Positions 8,304 through 16,989 of a stretch of DNA of 64,000 nt are shown piece after piece. The notes beneath the pieces are model-generated. The model ran no database searches. It was given only the letters and a program-made list of their open reading frames with translations, and was not told where the DNA came from. The DNA comes from Pseudonocardia sp. HH130629-09 (GTDB taxonomy: Bacteria > Actinomycetota > Actinomycetes > Mycobacteriales > Pseudonocardiaceae), in the NCBI RefSeq assembly GCF_001294645.1, contig NZ_CP011868.1, positions 496,001 through 560,000 on the forward strand. Reading direction: 5' to 3'. The stretch's first letter is position 1, and every line of letters starts with the position of its first letter. The translations under genes and the position numbers were made by a program.

Positions 8304-9691
8304 AGGCGGCCGTAGACGTCGGTGACGAGCAGGACCGCGAAGAGCACCGACGAGATCCCCAGGATCGCGTTGGACAGCCACCGCGAGCGCGCCTCGCGAA
8401 CCACCATCGTCGTGTTCAGCAGCAGGAGCAGCGTGACCGCCAGGAACGGCATGAAGAACGAGCCCAGCACGCCGTAGACCAGCGTCAGCGCGAACGGCCG
8501 CCCGATGAGCAGCAGCGCCATCGGCGGGAACGTCAGCCACAGCAGGTACCCGCGGAAGGGCAGCGAGCGCTCGGCGCGGGCCGCCTCGTAGGCACCCGGC
8601 CGCCCGGGGCCGTCGCCGCGCTCGTCCCCGGTCGCGGCGGCCCCGGCCTGGTTGTCGGTGGCGGTGTGTTCCTCCCCGGCGACGACGGCGTTCGTCACGT
8701 CCGGCCCGATCGCGGCCTTCTTCCCGTGCGGGAGCCGGATCGCCCGCACCCAGTCGGTGAACAGCAGCGACACGCCGTTCCACACGCCGAGCAGCGAGGT
8801 GAAGGTGACCGACAGGAAGCCGACGAGGAACAGGATCCGCACCGGCTCGCCGTAGAGGGCCCCGAGCCGGTCGGCGAGGGTGAGCAGCCCGCTGTCGGAC
8901 TCGGTGAGGTTCTCCCCGAGCAGGATCGTCGACCCGACGACGAGCATCGAGACGACGAAGATGCCGGTCATGATGTAGCCGGTCGCGTTGTCGAGCCGCA
9001 TCATCGACAGCCACTTCGGGCCCTTCCAGCCCTTCGCGAACAGCCAGTAGCCGTAGGCGGCCATGGTGATCGTGCCGCCGACGCCGCCGATCAGCCCGAG
9101 CACGTAGACCGTGGACCCCTCCGGCAGCCGCGGCACCAGACCGTTCAGCAGGGCGGGCACGTCCGGGCCGACCAGGATCGCGACGAACACGACCGTCGCG
9201 AACTTGATCAGCACGAGCACCGTCATGAACTTCTCGAAGGCGTGGTAGCGCTGCACCCACACCAGCACCAGCCCGACGACGCCCGCGATCGCCGCCCACC
9301 CGCCGACCGGCAGTCCGCCGAACAGCGCGTTGAGGGGCAGCCCGACCGCCGACATCGCGGTGGCGCCGTAGACGAAGCCCCACACCACGATGTAGACGCC
9401 GAAGAAGCCGGTGGCCCAGTAGCCCAGCCGCCGCCAGCCGTCGAGCATGGTGGCCCCGGAACCGAGGTGCCAGCGGCCGGCGGCCTCGCCGAGCGCGAGC
9501 TTGACCAGCGTGCCGACGACGGCGGCCCAGAGCAGCACCGTCCCGAACGACGCTCCCGCCACCATCGTCGCGACAAGGTCGCCCGCCCCGACGCCGGCCG
9601 CCGCGGCGAGCAGCCCCGGCCCGATCGAGCGGATCTTCCGTGCACCGGTGGGGGGTTCCAGGAAATCCGTCTGCGGAGCGGGGGAGGCCAT
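8297..9691 (-). CDS. Nramp-family (SLC11-related) membrane transporter, atypical metal-site motifs
   Basis: A protein of about 464 residues with ten or eleven hydrophobic segments, starting RSIGPGLLAAAAGVGAGDLVATMVAG. This matches the Nramp/SLC11 fold start, but the TM1 signature DPxN is not present (GDLVA follows the Asp), and the TM6-like stretch TITMAAYGYWLFAKG lacks the Met/His pair of true Mn/Fe carriers. A hydrophilic linker rich in Asp, Gly and Ala (about residues 335-370) separates the last helices. The ATG at 9691 has GGAG nine bases upstream; a GTG at 9697 is too close to that ribosome site. It is probably a divalent-cation or Nramp-related transporter of unknown substrate. It converges on the MOSC gene. 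Confidence 0.85.
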   Translation of the reverse strand: MASPAPQTDFLEPPTGARKIRSIGPGLLAAAAGVGAGDLVATMVAGASFGTVLLWAAVVGTLVKLALGEAAGRWHLGSGATMLDGWRRLGYWATGFFGVYIVVWGFVYGATAMSAVGLPLNALFGGLPVGGWAAIAGVVGLVLVWVQRYHAFEKFMTVLVLIKFATVVFVAILVGPDVPALLNGLVPRLPEGSTVYVLGLIGGVGGTITMAAYGYWLFAKGWKGPKWLSMMRLDNATGYIMTGIFVVSMLVVGSTILLGENLTESDSGLLTLADRLGALYGEPVRILFLVGFLSVTFTSLLGVWNGVSLLFTDWVRAIRLPHGKKAAIGPDVTNAVVAGEEHTATDNQAGAAATGDERGDGPGRPGAYEAARAERSLPFRGYLLWLTFPPMALLLIGRPFALTLVYGVLGSFFMPFLAVTLLLLLNTTMVVREARSRWLSNAILGISSVLFAVLLVTDVYGRLT

Positions 9692-9950
9692 CGTCACAGT
9701 CTCCGATCACGGCGTCGTGGGTGGTGTGCCGTGCACGCTAGGCGAGCGCACCGGGGGGTTCCAGCGCGAGAGGGTCACGAACGGACGAACCGGACCCCCC
9801 GAACGCGGGCCGGGTGGGTTGGTCGGCGCACCCGGCGTTGCAGCGGCCGCAGGTGCGGCGCACCATGAACGGGTACCGGGACCGGCCGATAGATTGGCCG
9901 CGGCGTCGGCCGGGTCACGGTCGTCGCACGCGCACGCACGGAGGGTGGGC

Positions 9951-10211
9951 ATGGCGAACATCGACGAGATCCGGGCCGGGATCGGGCGGGCCAACCAGCA
10001 GGCCACCGAGAGCCTCGGCGCGCTGCGGCACGCCCGCCAGGCCATCGAGGAGGCCGGCGCCGCGTTCTCGCAGAACATCTACGGCACCGCCCAGAACGAC
10101 GCCGACGACGCCCGCGCCCGCTTCGCCGCCGCGTCGGAGAAGATCGACGAGGTCGAGCAGGCCCTGCACATCGCCATGCAGTCCGCCGACGACGTCGCCT
10201 CGCGGCTCTGA
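9951..10211 (+). CDS. Small helical-hairpin protein (86 aa), first gene of FtsK-type ATPase operon
   Basis: An 86-residue, Ala/Glu-rich protein predicted from the sequence to form two long amphipathic helices (about residues 3-40 and 50-84) separated by a short break NIYGTAQND. It has no signal peptide and no Cys. The size and helix-turn-helix-pair layout recall WXG100/Esx proteins, although the W-x-G motif is replaced by I-Y-G at the turn; this is resemblance, not proven homology. It may belong to an uncharacterised actinobacterial family (DUF6244-like, from memory, unverified). The ATG at 9951 follows GGAGGGTGGGC. It ends 19 bp before the ATPase gene, so the two are almost certainly one operon. 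Confidence 0.78.
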   Translation: MANIDEIRAGIGRANQQATESLGALRHARQAIEEAGAAFSQNIYGTAQNDADDARARFAAASEKIDEVEQALHIAMQSADDVASRL

Positions 10212-10230
10212 CCGCGCCCGCCCGCCCCTG

Positions 10231-13107
10231 ATGGCCCGTCGTCCGAACCGCCGCGAGCGGATCCGGTCCGCCTTCGACGGGTTCCACCGGGCGGCGTCGC
10301 GGGCACTGAGCGCGGCGGAGGGGCGCCGCGACCGGGCCGCGACCCGGCACGCCGAGGTCGTGGCGGAGCTGTGGCTGCGCGAAACCGGGTACGACGCCGC
10401 GCGCCGCGACCCGGGGCTCTCCCGGTTGTTCGACAACCCGCGGCTCGACGGCGTCCTCGCCCGGGTCGCCGAGGACCGGGCGCACGTGTTCGACCGCTGG
10501 CAGGGCGACTCCCCGCAGACGCTGTCGGAGATCGTCGCCGCCGCCACCCCGGGTGCCGCCGGTGACGACCCGACCGACTGGAAGCCGGTCGCGGGTGCTG
10601 TGGAGCCGACCGGTCCGGTGCCGGAGATGTGGGTGCTCGGCACCGGCTCGGTGGAGGGCGGCGCCCCGTTCCGGGTCGCGGTCCCGCTGCTCGACGGCGC
10701 ACACCTGCAGGTGGTGTCGACGCCGCGCTCCCGCGACCGGGCCGAGGCGATGGTCGAGCAGCTGGTCCTGCGCACCGTGCGGTACTTCCGCCCGGGCGCG
10801 GTGAACGTGCACGTCTGGGACGTCGGCCAGCTCGCCGGCGCACTGCCCGGGCTGTACCCGCTGACCCGCACCGGGCTGCTGACCGTGCACGACCCGACCA
10901 GGCTGGGGCGGCTGCTGGACCAGCTCGCCGACCGGATCCGCCGGGTGCAGACCCGGGTGCTCGCCGACGGCGCCACCTCGCTGCGCGAGCTCGCCGACCG
11001 CACGGGGGAACGCCCGGAGGCGTGGTTGGTGGCGGTGCTCGTCGGCAACGGCCGCGAGCTGCCCGAGGCCGAGCTGCGCCAGCTGCAGCGGGTCGCGCGC
11101 GGCGGTGTCGCGGCGGGGGTGCAGCTGGTGCTGCTCGACGCCCCGGCGGCGCTGCCGCGTCCGGTGGAGACCGTCGACTTCGGGGACCCGCCGGGCGTCG
11201 ATCCCGCCGACGACCGGCAGCCGGTCCCGGTGCGGACGTCGGTGACCGGGCCGCACGTGCTCGTCGAGCCGGACCCTCCGGTGCCGGCCGACGACGTCAC
11301 CGCGGTGTGCGAGGCGATCGCCGCCGGGCACGAGCAGTGGCGCGGACGGCTGGGCGCGTTCAAGGACATGCTGCCCCGGCGGCGTGGCGAGGGCCGGTCG
11401 CACGACGGGCTGAAGGTCGTCGTCGGGCACGAGGACGGCATCCCCGCCGAGCTGAGCCTCGACGACCACTCCCCGCACGCACTCGTCGGCGGGCCGAGCG
11501 GGTCGGGCAAGACGAACCTGCTGCTGGCCTGGATCGCCGGCCTCGCCGCGCACTACGGTCCCGACGAGGTCGAGCTGTACCTGCTCGACTTCAAGGAGGG
11601 GGTGTCGTTCACCCCGTTCGCCCCGGACCCCGACGGGCACCGCGCCGACCGGCTCCCACAGGCCCGCCTGATCGGTGTCAACATCAACACCGACCGGGAG
11701 TTCGGGCTCGCGCTGCTGCGCCACCTCTCCGAGGTCATGCGCAGCCGGGCCGAGGCCGCCCGCCGGCACGGCGCGACCAAGCTGGCCGAGCTGCGGGCCG
11801 AGCGCTCGGACCTGCGGCTGCCGCGGATCGTCGCGGTCATCGACGAGTTCCAGTTCCTGTTCACCGGTCGTGACGCGGTCAGCGCCGAGGCGACCGCGCT
11901 GCTGGAGGACGTCGCCCGGCGCGGCCGATCGCAGGGCGTGCACCTGGTGCTGGCCAGCCAGGACGTCTCCGGCATCGACGCGCTCTGGGGCCGTTCGGCG
12001 ATCTTCGAGCAGTTCGTGCTGCGGATCGCGTTGCCCCGCGCGCGGCGGATCCTCGCCCAGGACAACGAGGCGGCGCTGGCGCTCCCGCGCTGGCACGCGA
12101 TCGTCAATCACGACTCGGGCGTCGCGCACGGCAACCGGGTGGTCCGGCTGCCCGAGGCGGGCGGCCCGGTGGTCCGCGACGTCCAGGTGACCGCGTTCGC
12201 CGACTTCCCGGACACCCCGGAGCCGGTCGTCTTCGACGGTGCCCGCGCCCCCGGGTACGACGCGCTGGCCGCCCGGCTGCCCGCCGACGGTGTGCCCCGC
12301 GCGCTGGTCGGGCAGTTCGTCGACGTGCACGGCAGCCCCGCGGCCGCCGAGCTGTCCGACGGTCCCGGCCGCAACCTCGGGGTGATCGGGCCCGACGCCC
12401 GCGTCGCCGTCCCGCTGCTGTGCTCGGCCGTCCGCTCGGTGGCGTCGTCGCTGCCCGACCCGGCCGGCGTCCAGATCGTGCTCGTGCCGCTGGTCCCGGA
12501 CGCGGTGGCCGCGTCGGGCGCGCTCGCCCCGGATCTGCCCGGCACGGTGGAGAAGGTGTCCGCCGACGGGTTCGCCGCCCGCGTCGCCGAGCTGGCGGCG
12601 ACGGTCCGCGCCCGGGCCGCGTCGGGCGGTGGCGGGGGACACGCGTCGCTGCTGGTCGTGGTGTTCGGCGCCGACGCGGCGGAGTCCATGCTGGACCGCG
12701 CCGGCACCGAGGACCTGCGGGCGCTGCTGCGCCACGGCCCCGGTGTCGGGGTGCACGTGCTGGGCTGGTGGCAGGGCGCGCAACGGTTGAAGACGCTGCT
12801 GGCACCGCCGGGTGCGGCGATCGACGACCTGGGTGCCTGGGTGGCGACCGGCGTGCAGGGCACCGACCTGGTGGCGCTGCTGGGCGGGCAGCCGCTCGAC
12901 TGGACGCCGACGCCGGGGCGCGCGTTGTTCCTCGACCGTTCCCGGCACGGTCGTCCGCAGCTGGTCATCCTGACCGACGCCGGGGGCGGCGGCTCGGACA
13001 CCTTCGCCGGGGGCGGCGGCAGCTCGGACACCCTCGCCGGACGTGGTGGCTCGGGCACCCTCGCGGGTGGCGGCGGCTCGGGGACTCTCGCCGGAGGTGG
13101 GGCGTGA
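10231..13107 (+). CDS. FtsK/SpoIIIE-domain ATPase with Gly-rich repeat tail
   Basis: A 958-residue soluble ATPase. The N-terminal about 110 residues are a charged helical region without membrane segments. The central FtsK/SpoIIIE domain has Walker A GGPSGSGKTNLLL (near residue 420), LYLLDFKEGVSF (near 450), and Walker B IVAVIDEFQFLF (near 530), followed by GRSQGVHLVLASQDVSGID. Weakly similar flanking RecA-like units can be seen before it (LQVVSTPRSRDRAEAMVEQLVL) and after it (NLGVIGPDARVAVPLLCSAVRSV), both without a usable P-loop, a layout like EccC of type VII secretion. The end GRALFLDRSRHGRPQLVILTD is typical of that family. It is followed by about 40 residues of GGGGS-(D)T(L/F)AG repeats. 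Unlike FtsK and EccC it lacks transmembrane helices. Confidence 0.88.
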   Translation: MARRPNRRERIRSAFDGFHRAASRALSAAEGRRDRAATRHAEVVAELWLRETGYDAARRDPGLSRLFDNPRLDGVLARVAEDRAHVFDRWQGDSPQTLSEIVAAATPGAAGDDPTDWKPVAGAVEPTGPVPEMWVLGTGSVEGGAPFRVAVPLLDGAHLQVVSTPRSRDRAEAMVEQLVLRTVRYFRPGAVNVHVWDVGQLAGALPGLYPLTRTGLLTVHDPTRLGRLLDQLADRIRRVQTRVLADGATSLRELADRTGERPEAWLVAVLVGNGRELPEAELRQLQRVARGGVAAGVQLVLLDAPAALPRPVETVDFGDPPGVDPADDRQPVPVRTSVTGPHVLVEPDPPVPADDVTAVCEAIAAGHEQWRGRLGAFKDMLPRRRGEGRSHDGLKVVVGHEDGIPAELSLDDHSPHALVGGPSGSGKTNLLLAWIAGLAAHYGPDEVELYLLDFKEGVSFTPFAPDPDGHRADRLPQARLIGVNINTDREFGLALLRHLSEVMRSRAEAARRHGATKLAELRAERSDLRLPRIVAVIDEFQFLFTGRDAVSAEATALLEDVARRGRSQGVHLVLASQDVSGIDALWGRSAIFEQFVLRIALPRARRILAQDNEAALALPRWHAIVNHDSGVAHGNRVVRLPEAGGPVVRDVQVTAFADFPDTPEPVVFDGARAPGYDALAARLPADGVPRALVGQFVDVHGSPAAAELSDGPGRNLGVIGPDARVAVPLLCSAVRSVASSLPDPAGVQIVLVPLVPDAVAASGALAPDLPGTVEKVSADGFAARVAELAATVRARAASGGGGGHASLLVVVFGADAAESMLDRAGTEDLRALLRHGPGVGVHVLGWWQGAQRLKTLLAPPGAAIDDLGAWVATGVQGTDLVALLGGQPLDWTPTPGRALFLDRSRHGRPQLVILTDAGGGGSDTFAGGGGSSDTLAGRGGSGTLAGGGGSGTLAGGGA
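12978..13105 (+). repeat. In-frame tandem repeat encoding GGGGSxTLAG units
   Basis: The last about 128 bases of the ATPase gene consist of five degenerate units of 24-33 bp, each carrying a GGCGGCTCGG-like core followed by ACCCTCGCCGG or ACTCTCGCCGG. They encode GGGGSDTFA, GGGGSSDTLA, GRGGSGTLA and GGGGSGTLA (twice). The unit boundaries are imperfect. Such arrays change copy number by slippage, so the tail length is likely to differ among strains. Confidence 0.8.
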
Positions 13108-13466
13108 GTGCGGTGGAGCGTTACCGGGCGGTGGTGTCCGAGCTGGCCGGCGCCGTCGTCGACCTGCGGGAACACGACGCCCGGCGGGCCGAGGAGCTGC
13201 GCCGCGAGCTGCGTGGCACCGAGCGGGAGCTGCGCGAGGCCGCGGACCGGCTCACTCTGGCCCGCGGCATGTTCGAGCTGCGCTGGGAGGCCGCGTTGCA
13301 GCTGATGTGGGCGGCCGAGGAGCCGGGACGGCCCCGCCCGCGACCCGACCTGCGGGCCGACCCGGACGAGCACGCCGCGCTGGAGGAGGCCGCCGACGAG
13401 GCTCTGCGCGAGCTGCGCTCCTCGGGCGACCGGCGGCTGTTCCGCCTGCGCCGCGACGACGACTGA
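13104..13466 (+). CDS. Coiled-coil protein, third gene of the FtsK-type operon
   Basis: A 120-residue, strongly charged protein (VSAVERYRAVVSELAGAVVDL at the start) with heptad-like Leu/Ala spacing over about residues 5-60 and again 90-108, ending RRLFRLRRDDD. The GTG start overlaps the ATPase stop (GTGA), so translation is coupled. No catalytic motif, signal or membrane segment is visible and no family is recognised. A structural adaptor or partner for the ATPase is the simplest inference from the gene order. Confidence 0.75.
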   Translation: MSAVERYRAVVSELAGAVVDLREHDARRAEELRRELRGTERELREAADRLTLARGMFELRWEAALQLMWAAEEPGRPRPRPDLRADPDEHAALEEAADEALRELRSSGDRRLFRLRRDDD

Positions 13467-13778
13467 CCCCGTCCCGCGCCCCGCACCGGGCCCGCACCGC
13501 ACCGGGCCCGCGCCGCGCCCGTCCTGCCCTGTGCCGCGCGGCGCGCCACTCGCGCAGCATCCGGCCGTCCGCGCCGGGCTCGTCGGTACGGGGCCCGTCC
13601 GCACCGGGCTCGTCGGCACGTTCCGGACACGCCGAGATGCAGCCCAGGGGCGTGTCTACGGATCGCAGGCAGCCCTGAGCTGCATCTCGACGAACGTGCC
13701 GGGGTTCCGGGGCCGGGTGGTCGCCGTCCGCCCCTCCCCGGCGTACCGCGTGCGCGGCACCGGATGGTGGGTGGGCGG
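13467..13778. other. Gene-free convergent intergenic region with GC-rich tandem repeats
   Basis: No convincing reading frame is seen between the coiled-coil gene and the convergent citrate-type transporter. The left half has short repeats (GCACCGGGCCC twice) and a two-copy, 30-bp tandem unit at about 13563-13622 with core CCGTCCGC(G/A)CCGGGCTCGTCGG. The right half holds one copy of the palindromic element described separately. Confidence 0.7.
13633..13689. repeat. Dispersed palindromic element, copy 1 (type B)
   Basis: The left arm begins CGAGATGCAGCCCAGGGG and the right arm is CCCTGAGCTGCATCTCG; they pair over about 16 bp with one mismatch around a 20-base loop. The right half (GGCAGCCCTGAGCTGCATC) closely matches copies 3 and 5, defining a B subtype. 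It sits between two convergent genes. Confidence 0.85.
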
Positions 13779-15218
13779 TCAGCCCAGCGGGACGACGCCC
13801 AGCAGCAGCGCGCCCCCCAGCATCACCAGCGAGCAGACCGCGGCCCGCCAGATCACCTTGCGGTGGTGGTCGGCCAGGTTGACCTTCGCCAGCGAGACGA
13901 GCAGCAGCAGCGCCGGGACCAGCGGGCTGGTCATGTGCACCGGCTGGCCGATGATCGAGGCGCGGGCCATCTCCACCGGGGCGATGCCGTAGTGGCCCGC
14001 GGCCTCGGTGAGGATCGGCAGGATGCCGAAGTAGAACGCGTCGTTGGTGATGAAGAACGTCAGGGGCATGCTCAGCACCCCGGTGATCACCGCGAACCAG
14101 GAGCCGACCGACGGCGGCACGGCCGAGACGATCCCGTTCGCCATCGCCGTCACCATCCCGGTGCCCGACAGCACCCCGACCAGGACCGCTGCGGCGAACA
14201 CCATGGACACGACGCCGACGATCGAGGTGGCGTGCGAGGTCACCGCACGGAGCTGGTCCTCGGGCTTCGGGAAGTTCACGACCAGGGCGATCGCGGCGGC
14301 CGCGACGAACACCAGCGACAGCGGCAGCACGTCCATGCCCAGCAGCACCAGCAGCGCGACCGTCAGCCCCAGGTTGAACCAGATCAGCTTCGGCCGCAGG
14401 GTCGGGCGGTTCGGGTCGAGGGTGCCCCCGAGGTCGTCGGAGGCGTCGGAGGCGCCCCCGGCGGAGCCCGACGCCGGGCGGTCGGCACCGTGCGTGCCGT
14501 CGGTGCCGGTGCCCCCGCCGACCAGGGCGGGCTCGGGCACCGCCACCATCTCGTCGGCGACGACCGACAGCGTGCGGCCCGAGGCGAGCAGCCGCTTGCG
14601 CTCGGAACGCCCGAGCTGCCAGGCCAGCAGCAGCACCGTGGCGATGCCGGCCACCATGCCCGGGACCATCGGGTTGAACAGCTCCGAGGGGGACACGTTC
14701 AGCACCGTCGCGGCGCGGATCGTCGGGCCGCCCCAGGGCAGGATGTTGAGCACGCCGTTCGCGAGGTTGGCGACGACGGTCAGCACCACCGGGCTCAGCC
14801 CGAGCCGCAGGTAGATCGGCAGCAGCGCGGACACCGTGATGATGAAGGTGGTCGAGCCGTCGCCGTCGAGGGAGACGACCCCGGCCAGCACCGCGGTCAG
14901 CACGACCAGGCGCACAGGGTCGTTCTTCACCGTGCGCAGCACGAAGCGGATCAGCGGGTCGAACAGCCCGACGTCGATCATCGTGCCGAAGAAGACGATC
15001 GCGAAGAACAGCAGCACGGCCGTCGGCGCGAAGTCCTTGAAGGCGGACGAGATCGAGTCGACGACGCCGTCCTCACCCGGTTCGGACAGGCCGGTGCCGG
15101 TCACCACGAGGGCGAAGGTCAGCGGGACGAGGACCAGCGCCAGTGTCGGCGCGAGCCGCTTCGAGAGGATCAGGTACATGAAGACCGCGATCATCGCGGA
15201 CCCGAGAACGATGAGCAT
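13779..15218 (-). CDS. CitMHS-family citrate (metal-citrate) transporter
   Basis: A 479-residue membrane protein with about eleven hydrophobic segments. It shows the CitMHS hallmarks: LVVLTAVLAGVVSLDGDGSTTFIIT, ANLANGVLNILPWGGPTIRAA and the late FFITNDAFYFGILPILTEAAGHYGI with GQPVHMTSPLVPALLLLV. The family imports citrate complexed with Mg, Ca or another divalent cation with protons. A long hydrophilic loop rich in Gly, Asp and Ser (about residues 225-275) splits the two halves. The ATG at 15218 is preceded by GAGGAGCACCG. No two-component regulator of the CitAB type is adjacent, so regulation is not apparent. Confidence 0.9.
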   Translation of the reverse strand: MLIVLGSAMIAVFMYLILSKRLAPTLALVLVPLTFALVVTGTGLSEPGEDGVVDSISSAFKDFAPTAVLLFFAIVFFGTMIDVGLFDPLIRFVLRTVKNDPVRLVVLTAVLAGVVSLDGDGSTTFIITVSALLPIYLRLGLSPVVLTVVANLANGVLNILPWGGPTIRAATVLNVSPSELFNPMVPGMVAGIATVLLLAWQLGRSERKRLLASGRTLSVVADEMVAVPEPALVGGGTGTDGTHGADRPASGSAGGASDASDDLGGTLDPNRPTLRPKLIWFNLGLTVALLVLLGMDVLPLSLVFVAAAAIALVVNFPKPEDQLRAVTSHATSIVGVVSMVFAAAVLVGVLSGTGMVTAMANGIVSAVPPSVGSWFAVITGVLSMPLTFFITNDAFYFGILPILTEAAGHYGIAPVEMARASIIGQPVHMTSPLVPALLLLVSLAKVNLADHHRKVIWRAAVCSLVMLGGALLLGVVPLG

Positions 15219-15343
15219 CGGTGCTCCTCTTCGACGGACGTGTCGAGGAGCAACGCTAGGTCCGGACCCCGGCCCCGGTCCCGCTTGCGGACACAGCCCA
15301 CGTAGTGGTCGCTGCGTGCCCTGTGGTCGTTGTGGTCACGGGG

Positions 15344-15520
15344 TCACTCGTCGTCGGCGTCGTCCCGGGCGAGAAAGCTCGACAGCCGCTCGACGGCCGT
15401 CTCGAACTGCGGGTTCGCGTCGACGAAGGCGCGGAGCCGGTCGGCCAGCCACTCGACGCTGACCTGCTCGTCGCCGCGCCGGTCGACGAGCTCCTCGATG
15501 CCGCGGTCGGTGAAGTACAT
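15344..15520 (-). CDS. DUF6104 family small protein
   Basis: A 58-residue acidic protein starting MYFTDRGIEELVDRRGDEQVS and continuing WLADRLRAFVDANPQFETAVERLSSFLAR before an acidic tail. This matches, by memory of the family, the highly conserved actinobacterial DUF6104 proteins of about 57-62 residues, whose function is unknown. The ATG at 15520 fixes the length; the longer upstream frame in this phase is not protein-like. It lies 125 bp from the start of the citrate-type transporter on the same strand and divergent from the DUF418 gene, whose start is 87 bp away, so the two share a promoter region. Confidence 0.88.
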   Translation of the reverse strand: MYFTDRGIEELVDRRGDEQVSVEWLADRLRAFVDANPQFETAVERLSSFLARDDADDE

Positions 15521-15607
15521 GCTGGCGAGGATACGGCGGGCACTGCTTGACCCGGACGCGACGGCATCGTTTCCGATGGGTCTCCCACCGCCTCGTGAGG
15601 AGACCCC

Positions 15608-16816
15608 ATGTCCACCGCGCCGCCCACGGCGACCGTCGCGCCGACCCCGGTCAGCGACCGTGCGCTCGCCCCCGACCTCGCCCGGGGGGCGATGCTTCTG
15701 CTGATCGCACTGGCCCACGCCCCCTGGTTCGCCTACACCTCGGAGCTGGGGGCCACGCTGCTGCACGCCGCGGACGGCGGGCCCGCCGACCGGATCGCCC
15801 AGATCGTGACGATCACCGCCGTCGACGGCCGGGCCTGGACGCTGTTCGGGTTCCTGTTCGCCTACGGCATCGGGCAGCTCTACGCCCGCCGCATCGCCGG
15901 TGGCGGCACCGATGCGCAGGCACGACGGCTGCTGCGCACCCGGCACTGGTGGATGCTCGCGTTCGGCCTGCTCCACGCGGCACTGCTGTGGCAGGGCGAC
16001 ATCCTCGGCACCTACGGTCTCCTCGGCCTGGTGCTGGTACCGCTCTTCCTGCACCGCAGCGACCGCACCCTGCGGACCGTGGCCGGCGTGCTGGTCGGAC
16101 TGGCCGTCGTCGTCCCCACGGTGACCGGCGTGCTCGCACAGTTCACCGGCGGCGGCACGCCCACGGCCGTCGCGCAGCAGGTGGCCCTGTCCACGCCGGG
16201 CTGGCTCGCCACCCTGCCGTTGCGGCTCGGACTGTGGGTCGCGGCGCTCCCCGGGGCGTTCCTGACCCTGGTGATGCCCGCCGCGGTGCTGCTCGGGCTG
16301 CTCGCCGCGCGGCACCGCGTCCTGGAGGAGCCGGGCCGGTACCTGCCCCTGCTCCGACGCACCGCCGTCGTGGGCATCGCCGTCGGCTGGTCGGCGGGGC
16401 TCGCCCAGGCGCTCGTGCACGTCGGCGTCGTCGTCCTGCCGGACCCGGGCGCGTTCGCCGGTCTGCACATCGCCACCGGGATCTTCGCCGCCCTCGGCTA
16501 CGTCGCGGTGTTCGGCCTCGTCGCGCACCGGCTCGGCACCCGTCCGGTGGCGCCGCTGCCGGTCCGGGCCCTCGTCGCGCTCGGCCGCCGGTCGCTGAGC
16601 GGCTACCTGGCGCAGTCGCTGCTGTTCGTGCCGCTGCTCGCCGCCTGGGGCCTCGGACTGGGTGCCCACCTCTCGGGCTGGTCGGCGTCGCTGGTCGCGG
16701 TGGGGGTGTGGCTGCTCACCGTCGTCGTCGCGTACCGGCTCGACCGGGCCGGTGTCCGGGGGCCCGCCGAGACCCTGCTGCGACGGCTGTCCTACCGCTG
16801 GGCCGCCCGTCGGTGA
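15608..16816 (+). CDS. DUF418 (YeiB-type) membrane protein
   Basis: A 402-residue integral membrane protein. The N-terminal half has LAPDLARGAMLLLIALAHAP and FGFLFAYGIGQLYARR, typical of YeiB/DUF418 proteins and distantly of acyltransferase-3 folds. The C-terminal DUF418 part contains FAALGYVAVFGLVAHRL, VALGRRSLSGYLAQSLLFVPLL and LTVVVAYRLDRAGVRGPAETLLRRLSY. About ten hydrophobic segments are visible. Biochemical function is unknown; membrane-bound small-molecule or lipid modification is only a guess from the fold. The ATG at 15608 follows GTGAGGAGACCCC. Confidence 0.88.
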   Translation: MSTAPPTATVAPTPVSDRALAPDLARGAMLLLIALAHAPWFAYTSELGATLLHAADGGPADRIAQIVTITAVDGRAWTLFGFLFAYGIGQLYARRIAGGGTDAQARRLLRTRHWWMLAFGLLHAALLWQGDILGTYGLLGLVLVPLFLHRSDRTLRTVAGVLVGLAVVVPTVTGVLAQFTGGGTPTAVAQQVALSTPGWLATLPLRLGLWVAALPGAFLTLVMPAAVLLGLLAARHRVLEEPGRYLPLLRRTAVVGIAVGWSAGLAQALVHVGVVVLPDPGAFAGLHIATGIFAALGYVAVFGLVAHRLGTRPVAPLPVRALVALGRRSLSGYLAQSLLFVPLLAAWGLGLGAHLSGWSASLVAVGVWLLTVVVAYRLDRAGVRGPAETLLRRLSYRWAARR

Positions 16817-16989
16817 CCGACCCCGCTCCGGGGGTGGCGGCACGGGGTCGCCGCGCCGCCACCGTCGGCCGCGGTGGCACCGCGGACGGAGGACCCCCAC
16901 CGGCCCGCGGGAACCCCGCCGAGGGGCCGCACTAGCGTCCGGTGCGGCCGCACCCGTGGCCCGCCGCCCCCCGACGCACCGGAGTACCG

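Noticed and set aside
9775-12948. Very long open frame (over 1000 codons) antisense to the FtsK-type ATPase
   Set aside because: Its text is Arg/Pro/Gly/His-rich without domains; it is the usual high-GC shadow of the codon-biased gene on the other strand.
13563-13622. Two-copy 30-bp tandem repeat considered as a CRISPR-like array
   Set aside because: Only two adjacent units without spacers and no cas genes; a simple tandem duplication.
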